Shown: positions 35,958 to 45,927, counted from the stretch's first letter. The stretch: 64,000 bases of DNA from JAPLJM01 sp963708515 (GCA_963708515.1 CAVPSX010000021.1:124001-188000), one strand, 5' to 3'. Notes: generated by a model from the letters alone, not told the origin. Made by a program: numbers and translations.

Positions 35958-38900
35958 TCATCTCTGCTCGTCTTTTCCCAGGCTCCGGCTCCGCCAGATC
36001 ATGTAGATGGCCGGGTAAACGATCAGTTCCAGGATGATGGAGGTAAGGCTGCCGCCGATCATGGGGGCGGCAATGCGCTTCATCACATCGGCGCCCATTC
36101 CCTGACTGAACATAATGGGAACCAGACCGAGCAGGATCGTTGCTACCGTCATCAGCTTCGGCCGGATGCGCTTGACGGCGCCATACATGATGCTTTCGCG
36201 GAGGTCTTGCGCATTGCGCATTTTACCCTCTTTCTTCCACCGGTCATAAGCCAGATCGAGATACAGGAGCATCACGACCCCCGTTTCCGCGTCCAGCCCG
36301 GCCAGCGCGATGAGTCCTACCCAGACGGCAATGCTCATATTGTAATTGAGGATGTACAGGAGCCAGAAGGCGCCGACCAGAGAAAAGGGCACGGACAAAA
36401 GCACGATCGCCGTTTTAGTGACGGAGCGCACGTTCAGATAAATCAGGACAAAAATCAGGAACAGCGTCAAGGGGATCACGACCTTGAGCCGTTCGTGAGT
36501 CTTGACGAGATACTCGTACTCGCCGCTCCAGACCAGGCGATAGCCTTCGGGTATTTTCAGGGTGGCCGCCTTTTTCTTTGCTTCGTCCACGTAGCCGCCC
36601 ACGTCCCGGCCGGAGAAATCGATAAAGACATAGGCGGTCAGCAGCCCCTCCTCGCTCTTGATGGCCGTGGGACCCTTGACGATTCTGAAATCCGCCACCT
36701 CCCCGAGCGGGACCTGCGGGGACGGGGAGGGTGCGGCCATGGCCGTGCCTTCGAAGGCGACGGGCCGGCTGGTCATCATGGTCGGCACGAGGATGCGCTT
36801 TAGTTTATCTACGTCGTTGCGCAGTTCCCGGGGGTAGCGGACGTTCACGGGATAGCGCGCCCGCCCTTCCACGGTCGTCGTCAGGTTCATCCCGCCGATG
36901 GCCGCCTGGATGACTTCCCCCACGTCGTCCACCGTCAGACCGTACCTCGCCGCTTCGTTCTTGCGGATTTCGATATCGAGGAAATAGCCCGTCATGACCC
37001 GCTCGGCGTAAACGCTGCGTGTACCCGGGATATCCCGGAGATGGTGTTCCAGCGTGATGCCGATCTTTTCAATCTCTTCGAGGTTTGGCCCCAGGATCTT
37101 GATCCCCACGGGTGTCCGGATGCCCGTTGCCAGCATGTCGATCCGGGCCTTGATGGGCATGGTGAATGAATTCGCCACGCCGGGAATGGACAGGGCGTCG
37201 TTCATTTCATCCTTGAGCTTCTCGACCGTCATCCCTATGCGCCACTGATCCTCCGGCTTCAGGTTGATGACCGTTTCGAACATTTCCAGGGGCGCCGGGT
37301 CCGTCGCCGTTTCCGCCCGCCCGGCCTTGCCGAAAACCTGTGCCACTTCCGGAATCGTTTTGAGGATTTTGTCCTGCATCTGCAGGAGGCTGGAAACCTC
37401 CGAAACAGAGGCTCCGGGCATGGTCACGGGCATATAGAAAAGCGTCCCTTCGTAAAGGGGAGGCATGAATTCCGTGCCCATTTTCATGAAGGGATAGGCG
37501 GTGAGGGCCATGATCACCACGGCAATGACGATCACCGTTTTCCGGAAACGAAGGGCAAATTCGACAATGGGTTCGTACAGTTTATGCAGGACGATGCTCA
37601 CGGGGTTCCTCTCCTCGGGCCGGATCTTCCCCCGGATGAACAGCGTCATCAATACCGGCGTCAGGGTGATGGCAAGAAACGCCGAGAAGAGCATGGCGAA
37701 GGTCTTGGTATAGGCCAGGGGCTTGAACAACCGCCCGGCCTGGGCCTGAAGTGTGAAAACGGGCAGAAAGGCCACGGTGATCACGAGCAGCGCGAAAAAC
37801 AGGGATGGTCCCACCTCTTTGGCCGCATCGATGATCACGTCGGCTCTGCTTCCGGGCCAGCCCTGGTGTTCCCACTCCTCGAGCCTTTTATGGGCATTTT
37901 CCACCATGATAATGGCGGCGTCCACCATCGTTCCGATTGCGATTGCGATCCCGCTCAGGCTCATGATATTGGAGGTGACGCCCAGATAAAACATGCAGAT
38001 GAAAGACATGATGATGGCAATGGGCAGCGTGACAACGACCACGAGGGCGCTGGGCAGGTGGAAGAGGAAAACGAGACAAACCGCGCTTACCGCCACGGCG
38101 ATCTTAACCAATTCTTCCTTCAGGGTGCCGATCGAACGCAGGATGAGGTCCGAGCGGTCGTACGTCGCAACGATTTTTACCCCTTGGGGCAGGCTTGGAG
38201 CGATGTCCTTTTCGATTTTCGCCTTGACGCGTTCGATCACATCGAGGACATTCTCACCAAAACGGACGACGACAATCCCGGAGGCCACTTCACCCTTTCC
38301 GTTCAGATCCGCTAGACCCCGGCGGATTTCCGGACCGAGTTGAATGCGGGCCACATCCTTCAGAAAGATCGGCGTTCCTACCGGATTCGCCCCTACGGCA
38401 ATTGCCTCCAGATCCTTGAGGGCCTTGATGTACCCCCGGCCCCGGACCATGTATTCGACGCCGGAGAATTCGAGCACACGGCCCTCCACATCCCGATTGC
38501 TTTTGCGGATGGCCTCCATCACCTTCGTGATGGGGAGGTTGTAAGCGGCCAGGCGGTTGGGATCAACGGTGACCTGATATTGCTTCACGAACCCGCCGAG
38601 GCTTGCCACCTGGGAGACGCCGGGGATGCTTTCCAGCGCCAGCTTGATGTTATAATCCTGGATGGAGCGGAGCTCGGAAAGGTCATGCCCGCCCGTCTCG
38701 TCGACGACGGCATAGGAGAATCCCCAGCCGAGGCTCGTCGCGTCGGGGCCTAGAACAGGATTGACGTCCGCGGGGATCTTGTTCTTGACGGCCTGGAGAT
38801 ACTCCAGAATCCGGCTCCGGGCCCAGTAGATGTCGGTTCCCTCCTCGAAAATGACATAGATGAAAGAGCTGCCGAGGTAGGAAAATCCCCGGACGGCCTG

Positions 38901-39137
38901 AACCTTCGGGGCTGCCAGAAGTGTCGAGGTGATGGGGTAGGTAATCTGGTCTTCCACCAGATCGGGACTACGCCCCGCCCATTCCGTGTAGATGATCACC
39001 TGCGTGTCGCTCAGGTCCGGAATGGCGTCGAGAGGGGTGTTTTTGAGCGCCCAGTATCCCCAGGTGATGGCCAACACCATCATGAGGAAGACAATGAATT
39101 TGTTCCGGGCGCTCAGTTCAATGATTCTGGCAATCAT
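35958..39137 (-). CDS. cusA: Heavy-metal RND efflux pump, CusA type
   Basis: An inner-membrane proton-driven pump of 1059 residues that exports metal through the adaptor and outer-membrane channel encoded upstream. The family-typing motif in transmembrane segment 4 is A-I-G-T-M-V-D-A-A-I-I-M-V-E-N, the HME4 form found in Cu(I)/Ag(I) pumps; the divalent CzcA type would read D-F-G. The start M-I-A-R-I-I-E-L-S-A is normal. Full length, no frameshift. hicBA lies between it and the adaptor gene. Confidence 0.93.
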   Translation of the reverse strand: MIARIIELSARNKFIVFLMMVLAITWGYWALKNTPLDAIPDLSDTQVIIYTEWAGRSPDLVEDQITYPITSTLLAAPKVQAVRGFSYLGSSFIYVIFEEGTDIYWARSRILEYLQAVKNKIPADVNPVLGPDATSLGWGFSYAVVDETGGHDLSELRSIQDYNIKLALESIPGVSQVASLGGFVKQYQVTVDPNRLAAYNLPITKVMEAIRKSNRDVEGRVLEFSGVEYMVRGRGYIKALKDLEAIAVGANPVGTPIFLKDVARIQLGPEIRRGLADLNGKGEVASGIVVVRFGENVLDVIERVKAKIEKDIAPSLPQGVKIVATYDRSDLILRSIGTLKEELVKIAVAVSAVCLVFLFHLPSALVVVVTLPIAIIMSFICMFYLGVTSNIMSLSGIAIAIGTMVDAAIIMVENAHKRLEEWEHQGWPGSRADVIIDAAKEVGPSLFFALLVITVAFLPVFTLQAQAGRLFKPLAYTKTFAMLFSAFLAITLTPVLMTLFIRGKIRPEERNPVSIVLHKLYEPIVEFALRFRKTVIVIAVVIMALTAYPFMKMGTEFMPPLYEGTLFYMPVTMPGASVSEVSSLLQMQDKILKTIPEVAQVFGKAGRAETATDPAPLEMFETVINLKPEDQWRIGMTVEKLKDEMNDALSIPGVANSFTMPIKARIDMLATGIRTPVGIKILGPNLEEIEKIGITLEHHLRDIPGTRSVYAERVMTGYFLDIEIRKNEAARYGLTVDDVGEVIQAAIGGMNLTTTVEGRARYPVNVRYPRELRNDVDKLKRILVPTMMTSRPVAFEGTAMAAPSPSPQVPLGEVADFRIVKGPTAIKSEEGLLTAYVFIDFSGRDVGGYVDEAKKKAATLKIPEGYRLVWSGEYEYLVKTHERLKVVIPLTLFLIFVLIYLNVRSVTKTAIVLLSVPFSLVGAFWLLYILNYNMSIAVWVGLIALAGLDAETGVVMLLYLDLAYDRWKKEGKMRNAQDLRESIMYGAVKRIRPKLMTVATILLGLVPIMFSQGMGADVMKRIAAPMIGGSLTSIILELIVYPAIYMIWRSRSLGKDEQR

Positions 39138-39170
39138 GAGGCCATTCCCTTCTATTTCCGTTATGATACT

Positions 39171-39515
39171 TCATGCGTGCGTATCGGAAACGGCCCGTTG
39201 CAAAAGGTCTTTAACGAAGGTGTTCAAGGTCTTCCCCTCACTCTTGGCATTGCTTACAAGGCGCTTGTGGAGCTCAGGATCAAGGCGAAGATTGAAGGAG
39301 CCTTTGAAGGGTTTTTCAGGTTGCTTGCCGGTCTCTTTGCAGAATTCAAGATAATCGTCAACAGCTTCCTCGAAAGCCGCTCGCAATGAAATAACATCCG
39401 TTCCCTCGTAACTTACAAGGGCTCGAATAAACTCCAATTTTCCGTAGAAAACCTTATCGTCATCGTTGTAATGGACAGACCCAAAATAGCCATTGTATTC
39501 CATCGTGTCTTTCAT
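39171..39515 (-). CDS. hicB: HicB-family antitoxin
   Basis: A 114-residue antitoxin. The N-terminal half has the degenerate RNase H-like fold (G-Y-F-G-S-V-H-Y-N-D-D-D-K-V-F-Y-G), and the C-terminal half is a ribbon-helix-helix operator-binding unit (S-F-N-L-R-L-D-P-E-L-H). Its ATG overlaps the hicA stop, so toxin comes first and both are coupled. It sits inside the cus operon, 33 bases before cusA. Confidence 0.9.
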   Translation of the reverse strand: MKDTMEYNGYFGSVHYNDDDKVFYGKLEFIRALVSYEGTDVISLRAAFEEAVDDYLEFCKETGKQPEKPFKGSFNLRLDPELHKRLVSNAKSEGKTLNTFVKDLLQRAVSDTHA

Positions 39516-39766
39516 AGGAGATCTCCCCTCTTCAAAATTTCTTCTACCTGTTCAATCTGGTATCGCTTCAATGTCGGTGCGGGGTGTGGCCGATGCAGGA
39601 TGATCGGATCTAATGTCCGATGGTCGAAACGAACGCGCGATCCTCCGGTTTTCCCTGCTTTGACCCTGGTATATCCGAAGCCTGTCAGCAGGGCCGTCAT
39701 TTCATCCCATGTGAAGTCAATGGGATGCGCAAGAAATCGCTTAATCAGCTTGTCGTGTTTGCTCAT
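39512..39766 (-). CDS. hicA: HicA-family mRNA interferase toxin
   Basis: An 84-residue HicA toxin with a dsRNA-binding-like fold. The ATG at 39766 (M-S-K-H-D-K-L-I-K-R-F-L) is chosen because the frame before it has no family match. The core reads F-G-Y-T-R-V-K-A-G-K-T-G-G-S-R-V-R-F. The catalytic His of classic HicA (G-S-H) is Arg here (G-S-R), with a nearby His in F-D-H; this variant occurs in a HicA subgroup, so loss of activity should not be assumed. Confidence 0.88.
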   Translation of the reverse strand: MSKHDKLIKRFLAHPIDFTWDEMTALLTGFGYTRVKAGKTGGSRVRFDHRTLDPIILHRPHPAPTLKRYQIEQVEEILKRGDLL

Positions 39767-39858
39767 GAATGCCCCTTTGAACAGCAGGATAGCAGGGACC
39801 CGCAATAAAGGCAATCGGAAAAACCAAAATTAGTTGCAGGGAAAAGGGGACAGATTTT

Positions 39859-41286
39859 TTAACGGTTGTTTCCCTTCAGGGGTTTCACGCCCTTGAGCTG
39901 CGCCTCGGAGTCGATCAGGAAATTAGCCGACGAAGCCACTGTCTCTCCGGCCTTGAGACCCCGCAGAACCTCGGCATCGCCTTCCGCCCGCAGTCCGATC
40001 TGTATCTCACGCGGCTCAAAGGCACCGCCACCCCGATCCACATAGACAACCTGCCCTTGACCCGTGTCGATGACGGCCGATTCCGGAATCGTCAGCCTTC
40101 TGCCAAGGCTGATCTTGATCTCGACATTGGTGAACATCTGGGGCTTCAGCTTGCCGTCCGGGTTCGGCAGTGTCAGACGGACCCTTGCCGTCCGGGTGTC
40201 CGGCGAGATGGTCGGATAGATATAATCGATCTGCGACGCGAACGTTTTCCCGGGCAAGTAGGCGATGGTGATGTGCGCCGGCTGGCCGACCCGGATCACG
40301 GACAGTTCGTATTCGTAAATATCGGCAATGATCCAGAGGGTGGAAAGATCGGCGACATCGAAGAGTTTTTCCCCCGGCATAACCTTCATGCCCTGGACGG
40401 CCATTTTTTGGGTGATGAACCCGCTCACGGGGCTGTACAGGGTCAGCGTCCGGACCGGCTTGCCCGTTTCCTCGATCCTGCGGATCTGTTCATCGGAAAT
40501 GTCCCAGAGGCGCAGGCGTTGCCGGGACGCTTCCACAGAGGCTGCGGCGTCTCTTGCGATCATTTGTTTCAACTCGGAGACGGGTTCAGGCCCGGTCGCC
40601 GAAGGCTTTTGCTCATGCGCCGCATGGATGGCGCCTTCCGGATGCGCTGTAACGGTTTGTGGTCCCGCCCATTTCAATGTGCTGATGAATTCCTGTTGCG
40701 TCGCCAGTAGTTCCGGGCTGTAAATCTCCGCCAGGGGCTCCCCTTTTTTAACATAACGGCCCGTGTAGTCCACGTAAAGCTTCTCGATCCACCCCTCAAT
40801 CTTGGTATTGACCGTGGCCAGTTTCCGCTCGTCGGCCTCGATCCGTCCCACCGTGCGGATCACCTTCTGCAGGAGCTTTTGCGTCACTTTGACGGTTCTT
40901 ACACCAATCAGGCGCTGCTGCTCCGGTGAGATTTCGACCTGGGGTGGCTCTTCCGCCGTCTGTTCCGGCGGCGTTTCCTGCTTGCCGGCCTCGGGTTTCT
41001 CTTTTGCCGGGGTCTGGGCGGCGGGTTGGGCCGAATGCCCGGCATGGCCCTGGGCAAAAGCAGTGGCTGAAGTTGCGCCCTCTAATGAAAGGAAGACTGC
41101 TCCTGAAATACCGGTAAGCAGAAGAATCATGAAGACAGCCCCTTGAATCTTTTTCCCCCATTTCATTCCCATGGAAACGGGAATCCACAACCATCTGACA
41201 TCACTGGATGCCTGCCTGCGCAGGAATGACAAATTCAGTAATTGATCACAAAAATAAAAGGGCTTAAAGGAACTGCGCTTTTTCAT
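39859..41286 (-). CDS. cusB: RND efflux periplasmic adaptor, CusB type, with repeat-derived N-terminus
   Basis: The membrane-fusion subunit linking CusA to the outer-membrane channel. The usual parts are visible: a signal segment (V-F-M-I-L-L-L-T-G), a His/Pro/Glu-rich linker, a barrel-sandwich domain (V-R-T-V-K-V-T-Q-K) and a C-terminal domain. The frame starts at 41286, sharing ATGA with the tolC stop. Residues about 19-41 are translated from a dispersed palindromic repeat, placing 40 extra residues before the signal peptide. ATG at 41166 (M-K-W-G-K-K) would give a normal signal and may be the working start. Confidence 0.85.
   Translation of the reverse strand: MKKRSSFKPFYFCDQLLNLSFLRRQASSDVRWLWIPVSMGMKWGKKIQGAVFMILLLTGISGAVFLSLEGATSATAFAQGHAGHSAQPAAQTPAKEKPEAGKQETPPEQTAEEPPQVEISPEQQRLIGVRTVKVTQKLLQKVIRTVGRIEADERKLATVNTKIEGWIEKLYVDYTGRYVKKGEPLAEIYSPELLATQQEFISTLKWAGPQTVTAHPEGAIHAAHEQKPSATGPEPVSELKQMIARDAAASVEASRQRLRLWDISDEQIRRIEETGKPVRTLTLYSPVSGFITQKMAVQGMKVMPGEKLFDVADLSTLWIIADIYEYELSVIRVGQPAHITIAYLPGKTFASQIDYIYPTISPDTRTARVRLTLPNPDGKLKPQMFTNVEIKISLGRRLTIPESAVIDTGQGQVVYVDRGGGAFEPREIQIGLRAEGDAEVLRGLKAGETVASSANFLIDSEAQLKGVKPLKGNNR
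41161..41233. repeat. Dispersed palindromic repeat, family A, copy 2, inside cusB
   Basis: A copy of the 13433 element, TTTCATTCCCATGGAAACGG through to CAGGAATGACAAA. It lies in frame in the 5' end of the adaptor gene without introducing a stop. The translated piece contains S-F-L-R-R-Q-A-S-S-D-V. Confidence 0.8.
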
Positions 41287-42564
41287 TTCTTCTCACCTCC
41301 CGGCCCTGCAGTTAGTCCTTCCGTAATCGCCTGGAGTCTGGCGATTGCCTTTTCTCTTTCTGTAAACTGAACCCAGTAAAGCGTTTCGTAATCCAGGAGG
41401 GTCTTGAGTCTGGAGATCACGACGATCGCCTCTGTTCTGCCCGTGGCATAGCCCGAGAGGGCCAGTTCGACATCCTGGGTATTTTTGGGAATCAATCCGG
41501 TCTTGTAGAGGTCCATGAGCTTGTCCGATGATCTGATCATGGAATGATTATCCTGGACGGCCGCCGAAACCATCAATTTAACGGCCTCCAGTTCCTGCTT
41601 CGCCTGGTTGAGGAATGCCTCCGCCTCCAGGACCGCCGGTTCCTGCTTCGTTTTGTAGTACAGAGGGATATTGATCGTCGTCGTGGCGCTCCACATGTCC
41701 TTGAATTCCCCTGTCCGGCTGAAATAACTGGCGTTGACCGTGAAGTCCGGAAAATATTCTTTCCGGGCCATCTTGCACTTTGGCGCCGGCCGCTTCGATC
41801 ATCTTGTCCCTCGCCTTGATTTCCGGCGAATGGATGAGGGCCAACCTGAAAGCCTCATCGGCATCCAGAAGAAAAGGCTGATAGCCGGGATCAACGGGAC
41901 GTCCCAGGGGCGGTCCCTTTTCCCGGCCGATGGCGGCATGGAGCATGGCCTCCAGGGATCGGATCTTCTGTTTGAACATCTCCTCTTTTTCCAGGAGCAT
42001 GTATTTTTCCGTCTGTGCCATGAGGACCTCCTGCTGCATCGCCTTGCCCGCTGCATACCGGGCCAGGGTGAGCTCTTCGACCCTGACGAATAGAGCCCGC
42101 CTGTCCTGCAGCAGGTCAATATTGCGGTGGGCTAAAAAGAGATCGAAGTAGAGTTCCTTGACACGGGCCGCCGTCCTGAGCTTGAGGAGATCGTGCATGG
42201 CCTCGAGACTTTCGGCGTCCCGCGCGGCCATCTCTCCCTTCAGGGAACGCTTGCCGGGGAAGGGGAACATCTGGGACGCCGAGAACATCCACTGTGCCCC
42301 CTGCATTTCACCATAAGTATAACGGTCAAACCCCTCGTTCTGGTAGCCGAACATGAACATGGGATCTGGGAGGCTCTTGGATTGGGGAATCCGATATTTC
42401 GCCGCCTCGATCCGGGCCTGCGAGGCCCGGATGTCCTGGTTATTCCTCAGCGCCTCGTCAACCAGGTCGGAGAGTTTCAGCTCTTGGGCCGAGGCGGACG
42501 TCCCTAGGAGAAAGGCAATCATGAAAAATATGAGAGTTTTACGATAATCAGCCGATATCCACAT
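41283..42564 (-). pseudogene. TolC-family outer-membrane efflux protein, one frameshift
   Basis: The outer-membrane channel of the metal efflux system. It begins with a signal peptide (I-F-F-M-I-A-F-L-L-G-T-S-A-S-A) and two heptad-rich coiled-coil repeats follow (A-L-R-N-N-Q-D-I-R-A-S-Q-A-R). The first frame stops making sense at A-G-A-K-V-Q near 41770 and resumes as M-A-R-K-E-Y-F-P-D-F in the adjacent frame. One base restores about 427 residues. Start overlaps the FixH-like stop; stop overlaps the cusB start, so the operon is tightly coupled. Confidence 0.85.
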
Positions 42565-42937
42565 TGAACTTCACCAACTGTGACTTTCCGGCGCGGGTAA
42601 TCTTTACATTAATAAACCAGGGACCGGACATGGAAAAATTAAGTGTTGCCAGATAGCGACTGCCCATCAATTCCGTTTTTGCCTTGTAATTCATCGCATG
42701 CATCCCGGGCATGGGGGGCATGCCATAGTCCACGGCAACCACAGCATCGGTCACATCCTTACCGGCGGCGTCTTTCAGCAGGATTTCCATTTTGTTCTTG
42801 CCGACAATGGGCGGATTCTTGTCTATCTTGACCTGTACCGTATAATCCCCGGCCTTTTTCGTGATCTCATAATCCTTCGCAAAAGCCAGACCAGATGCCA
42901 ATAACAAAACAACAAATATTAACGCGATTCGCTTCAT
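42548..42937 (-). CDS. FixH/YtkA-like exported protein
   Basis: A 129-residue protein with a signal peptide (M-K-R-I-A-L-I-F-V-V-L-L-L-A-S-G-L-A-F-A) and one Ig-like domain of the FixH/YtkA type. The domain includes a methionine-rich D-Y-G-M-P-P-M-P-G-M-H-A-M stretch, suitable for soft-metal binding. It is first in the cus operon, behind an AGGAGG site, and is probably a periplasmic metal-handling accessory. Confidence 0.75.
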   Translation of the reverse strand: MKRIALIFVVLLLASGLAFAKDYEITKKAGDYTVQVKIDKNPPIVGKNKMEILLKDAAGKDVTDAVVAVDYGMPPMPGMHAMNYKAKTELMGSRYLATLNFSMSGPWFINVKITRAGKSQLVKFNVDIG

Positions 42938-42987
42938 GTCAATGTCCTCCTGTAATTTTTTGATTGATGCAACTGTTAAATTTGTTT

Positions 42988-43947
42988 CTACGTACCGATG
43001 CCCTCGAAAAGAATCGTGGAGAGATAACGTTCGCCGGCGTCGGGCAGGATGACGACGATGGTTTTTCCGGCAAATTCATCCAGCTTCGCCAGCCTCACGG
43101 CCACGGCCGCCGCTGCGCCGCAGGAGATGCCCACGAGCATCCCTTCCTCACGGGCCAGACGCCGGGCGAATTCCACGGCCTCCATGCTTTCCACCTGTTC
43201 GACGCGATCCACGAGGGACAAATCAAGGGTGTCCGGGATGAACCCCGCGCCGATGCCCTGGATCTTGTGGGGCCCCGGCTTGAGTTCCTCTCCGGCCAGT
43301 TTCTGGCTGATCACGGGGCTTTCTTTCGGTTCGACGGCGACGGACAGGATGGCCTTGCCCATGGTTTTTTTAATATAGCGGGAAATCCCCGTAATCGTGC
43401 CGCCCGTTCCCACGCCCGATACGAGCACGTCGATGGCCCCCTCCGTGTCATTCCAGATTTCCGGCCCGGTGGTTTTTTCGTGGATCGCCGGGTTGGCGGG
43501 GTTCTTGAACTGCTGGGGCAGAAAGTAGCGTCCCGTATCGGAAGCGGCGATGGCTTCGGCCCGGTTGATGGCCCCCTTCATGCCTTCCGCGCCGGGCGTC
43601 AGCACGAGGTTTGCGCCGAAAGCGGCCAGGACCCGGCGACGCTCGATGCTCATGGTGTCCGGCATGGTCAGTGTGAGTTTATAGCCCCGGGCGGCGGCCA
43701 CATAGGCCAGCGCGATGCCCGTGTTGCCGCTTGTGGGCTCGATGATCTCCATGCCCCGTTTGAGCACACCCCTGAGCTCCGCGTCCCAGATCATGGCCGC
43801 GCCGATGCGGCACTTGACGGAATAGGCGGGATTGCGCCCCTCGATCTTGGCCAGGACCGTGGCCTTTGCACCCTGCGTGACGTGATTCAGTCTGACCAGC
43901 GGCGTGTTGCCGATGGACCGGGAATTGTCTTCATAGATACGTTTCAT
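42988..43947 (-). CDS. cysK: Cysteine synthase A
   Basis: A PLP enzyme joining O-acetylserine and sulfide to cysteine. The PLP lysine lies in N-P-A-Y-S-V-K-C-R-I-G; the phosphate loop is G-T-G-G-T-I-T-G and the substrate loop E-P-T-S-G-N-T-G. 319 residues, intact. It works with the serine acetyltransferase at 31391. A family A repeat lies upstream, between it and metW. Confidence 0.94.
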   Translation of the reverse strand: MKRIYEDNSRSIGNTPLVRLNHVTQGAKATVLAKIEGRNPAYSVKCRIGAAMIWDAELRGVLKRGMEIIEPTSGNTGIALAYVAAARGYKLTLTMPDTMSIERRRVLAAFGANLVLTPGAEGMKGAINRAEAIAASDTGRYFLPQQFKNPANPAIHEKTTGPEIWNDTEGAIDVLVSGVGTGGTITGISRYIKKTMGKAILSVAVEPKESPVISQKLAGEELKPGPHKIQGIGAGFIPDTLDLSLVDRVEQVESMEAVEFARRLAREEGMLVGISCGAAAAVAVRLAKLDEFAGKTIVVILPDAGERYLSTILFEGIGT

Positions 43948-44002
43948 GTTCTTTCTCCTCTTCTTATTAATGAGCCCGCAAAAATTGAAAACCTCATTAT
44001 TC

Positions 44003-44082
44003 TGTCATTCCCGTGAAAACGGGAATCAAGTAGTTTCAATTATTTATATGCTTTCTGGATTCCCGCCTGCGCGGGAATGAAG
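44003..44082. repeat. Dispersed palindromic repeat, family A, copy 3
   Basis: An 80-base element, TGTCATTCCCGTGAAAACGG to GCGGGAATGAAG, in the gap between metW and cysK. Its inner stems match those of copy 1. Confidence 0.82.
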
Positions 44083-44099
44083 ACTCTTTACGCAGCCGT

Positions 44100-44687
44100 C
44101 TATTTTACCAGGACAAATATGGCGTCCCGGGCAAAGAGATTGGGACAGCATCTCAACGTCCCGCCAGCGCCCAGATAAACGGCTTTTACAATACGCAGCC
44201 CCTTGTTTTTACAGAAATCTTCAAAATCCCGGATAGTCAGGAAGCGCACATTGGGCGTTTCATACCAGAAATGCGGCAATGACGGCGTCACGGGCGTCCG
44301 GCCCCGGAAGAAAAGCGACCATCGGGACGCGATGTGCGCAAAATTCGGGAATCCGACGATGACCCGCTTCCCCACGCGCAGGCATTCCTGGATGACAAAA
44401 TCCACCTTTTCTGACCTCCTGCATGCTCTGGTTCAGGATGACATCGTCGAAGGACTGGTCGGGATAATCGGCCAGGCCGCTTTCGATATCGCCCTGGAAG
44501 ACCGTCAATCCCTTTTCCACGCAGCGATGAACCGCCTCGTCGTCCAGTTCGATCCCCTGGACGGAGGCGTTCTTCTCCCGGACCAGCAGGGACATCAGAT
44601 GCGCCGTCGCCGCAGCCCAGATCGAGCACATGGGCGTTGAGTCCAATCGAGATTGCAGATGATCCGGTGATCCAGTCTTTCTTTCAT
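44100..44687 (-). pseudogene. metW: Methionine biosynthesis protein MetW, frameshifted
   Basis: A SAM-methyltransferase-fold protein that activates MetX in homoserine acetylation. The ATG at 44687 (M-K-E-R-L-D-H-R-I-I) overlaps the metX stop (ATGA). Motif I, V-L-D-L-G-C-G-D-G, is in a second frame after a shift near 44660; L-V-R-E-K-N-A-S-V-Q-G-I-E-L-D follows another near 44610; a third near 44405 leads to V-D-F-V-I-Q-E-C-L-R-V-G-K. All pieces together make a normal protein of about 195 residues, so the shifts are probably sequence errors. Confidence 0.83.
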
Positions 44688-45887
44688 GGGACACGACCCT
44701 CATAGGGAAGGGGGGGTGCATCCGTCCCGCTTCCGCCCGTTCCGGCCGGAAGGCTCGCCATCGAGAGGGATGTCCTGATATTTTCAAGAAAATTCCTGAT
44801 CAGCCGCGTTTCCTCCTCCACCTCCACGAGGAAGGCGTCATGGCCCCAGGTCGATTTCAGGTCGCAATAGGTTGCCGCAATGCCCCGCCGCTTGAGAAGC
44901 CGGACAATCTCCTGGGACTGATGGGACGGATAGAGCCAGTCCGACGTGAAGGAAATCACGAGAAAGCGTGTATCCGTCCTTTCTGACTCCCGGTAAAAAA
45001 AGACCGTCCGACAGGTCAAAGTAATCCATGGCCTTCGTGATGTAGAGATAAGAGTTGGCGTCGAAGCGCTTGACAAAGTTATCTCCCCGGTAGCGCAGAT
45101 AGCCCTCCACCTCGAAATCCTCGGCGAAACTGAAACTCAAATTGCCGTTCTTGAGCTTCCGGGAAAACTTCTGCTCCATGGACTGATCGCTCATGAACGT
45201 GATATGGCCGATCATGCGGGCCACGGCCAGTCCCTTTTTGGGCTGGCCGTGCTCGTAATAGTCGCCCTTGCGCCAGGCCGGATCGGCCATGATGGACTGG
45301 CGGATCACTTCGTCGAAGGCGATCTGCTGCGGCGAATGCTTCAGCGCCGTGGCGATGGGGATGGCGGCCCGCACGCGGTCCGGATAGGCGGAGGCCCACT
45401 GCAGGACCTGCATGCCACCCATGGACCCGCCCACGACACAGAAGAGCTTTTCGATTCCCAGATGATCGATGAGACGGCGCTGGGCATTGACCATGTCGGC
45501 GATCGTGATCATCGGAAAATCAAGGGCGTAGGGCTTCCCCGTCTTTGGATGGATGGAGGACGGCCCTGTGCTGCCCTTGCAGCCGCCGATGACATTGCTG
45601 CAGATCACAAAATAATGCCGCGTATCGAAGGCCTTTCCCGGCCCGATCATGTCGTCCCACCAGCCGGGCGCATCCTCGCCTGCATGGAAGCCCGCCGCGT
45701 GGGCGTCCCCCGACAGGGCATGGCAGACCAGGATGGCGTTGGACCGGTCGGCATTGAGCTGGCCGTAGGTCTCATAGGCCAGCGTCACCGGTCCCAGCGT
45801 CCGCCCCGACTCCAGCAGGAGTTCGTCCGGCGGCTCGGCAAAAGTAAAATATTGGGGCTCAACGATCCCCACAGAATTCGTATCCAT
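44684..45887 (-). pseudogene. metX: Homoserine O-acetyltransferase, one frameshift at a T7 run
   Basis: An alpha/beta-hydrolase-fold enzyme acetylating homoserine for methionine synthesis. The nucleophile is in V-V-G-G-S-M-G-G-M-Q. The N-terminal E-T-Y-G-Q-L-N and C-terminal W-G-H-D-A-F-L are in different frames; the break is at a seven-T run near 44997-45003, where one base restores F-F-Y-R-E-S-E-R. With this correction the length is normal (about 400 residues). It forms a coupled pair with metW. Confidence 0.88.
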
Positions 45888-45927
45888 TAACGTTCACACC
45901 CCTATAATCATTTCAATGCCGGCCTCA

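Noticed and set aside
35862..36803. 313-codon rightward frame over cusA
   Set aside because: Antisense to the conserved C-terminal part of cusA; no ribosome site or domain.
42964..44016. 350-codon rightward frame over cysK
   Set aside because: Shadow of an intact cysK with all PLP motifs.
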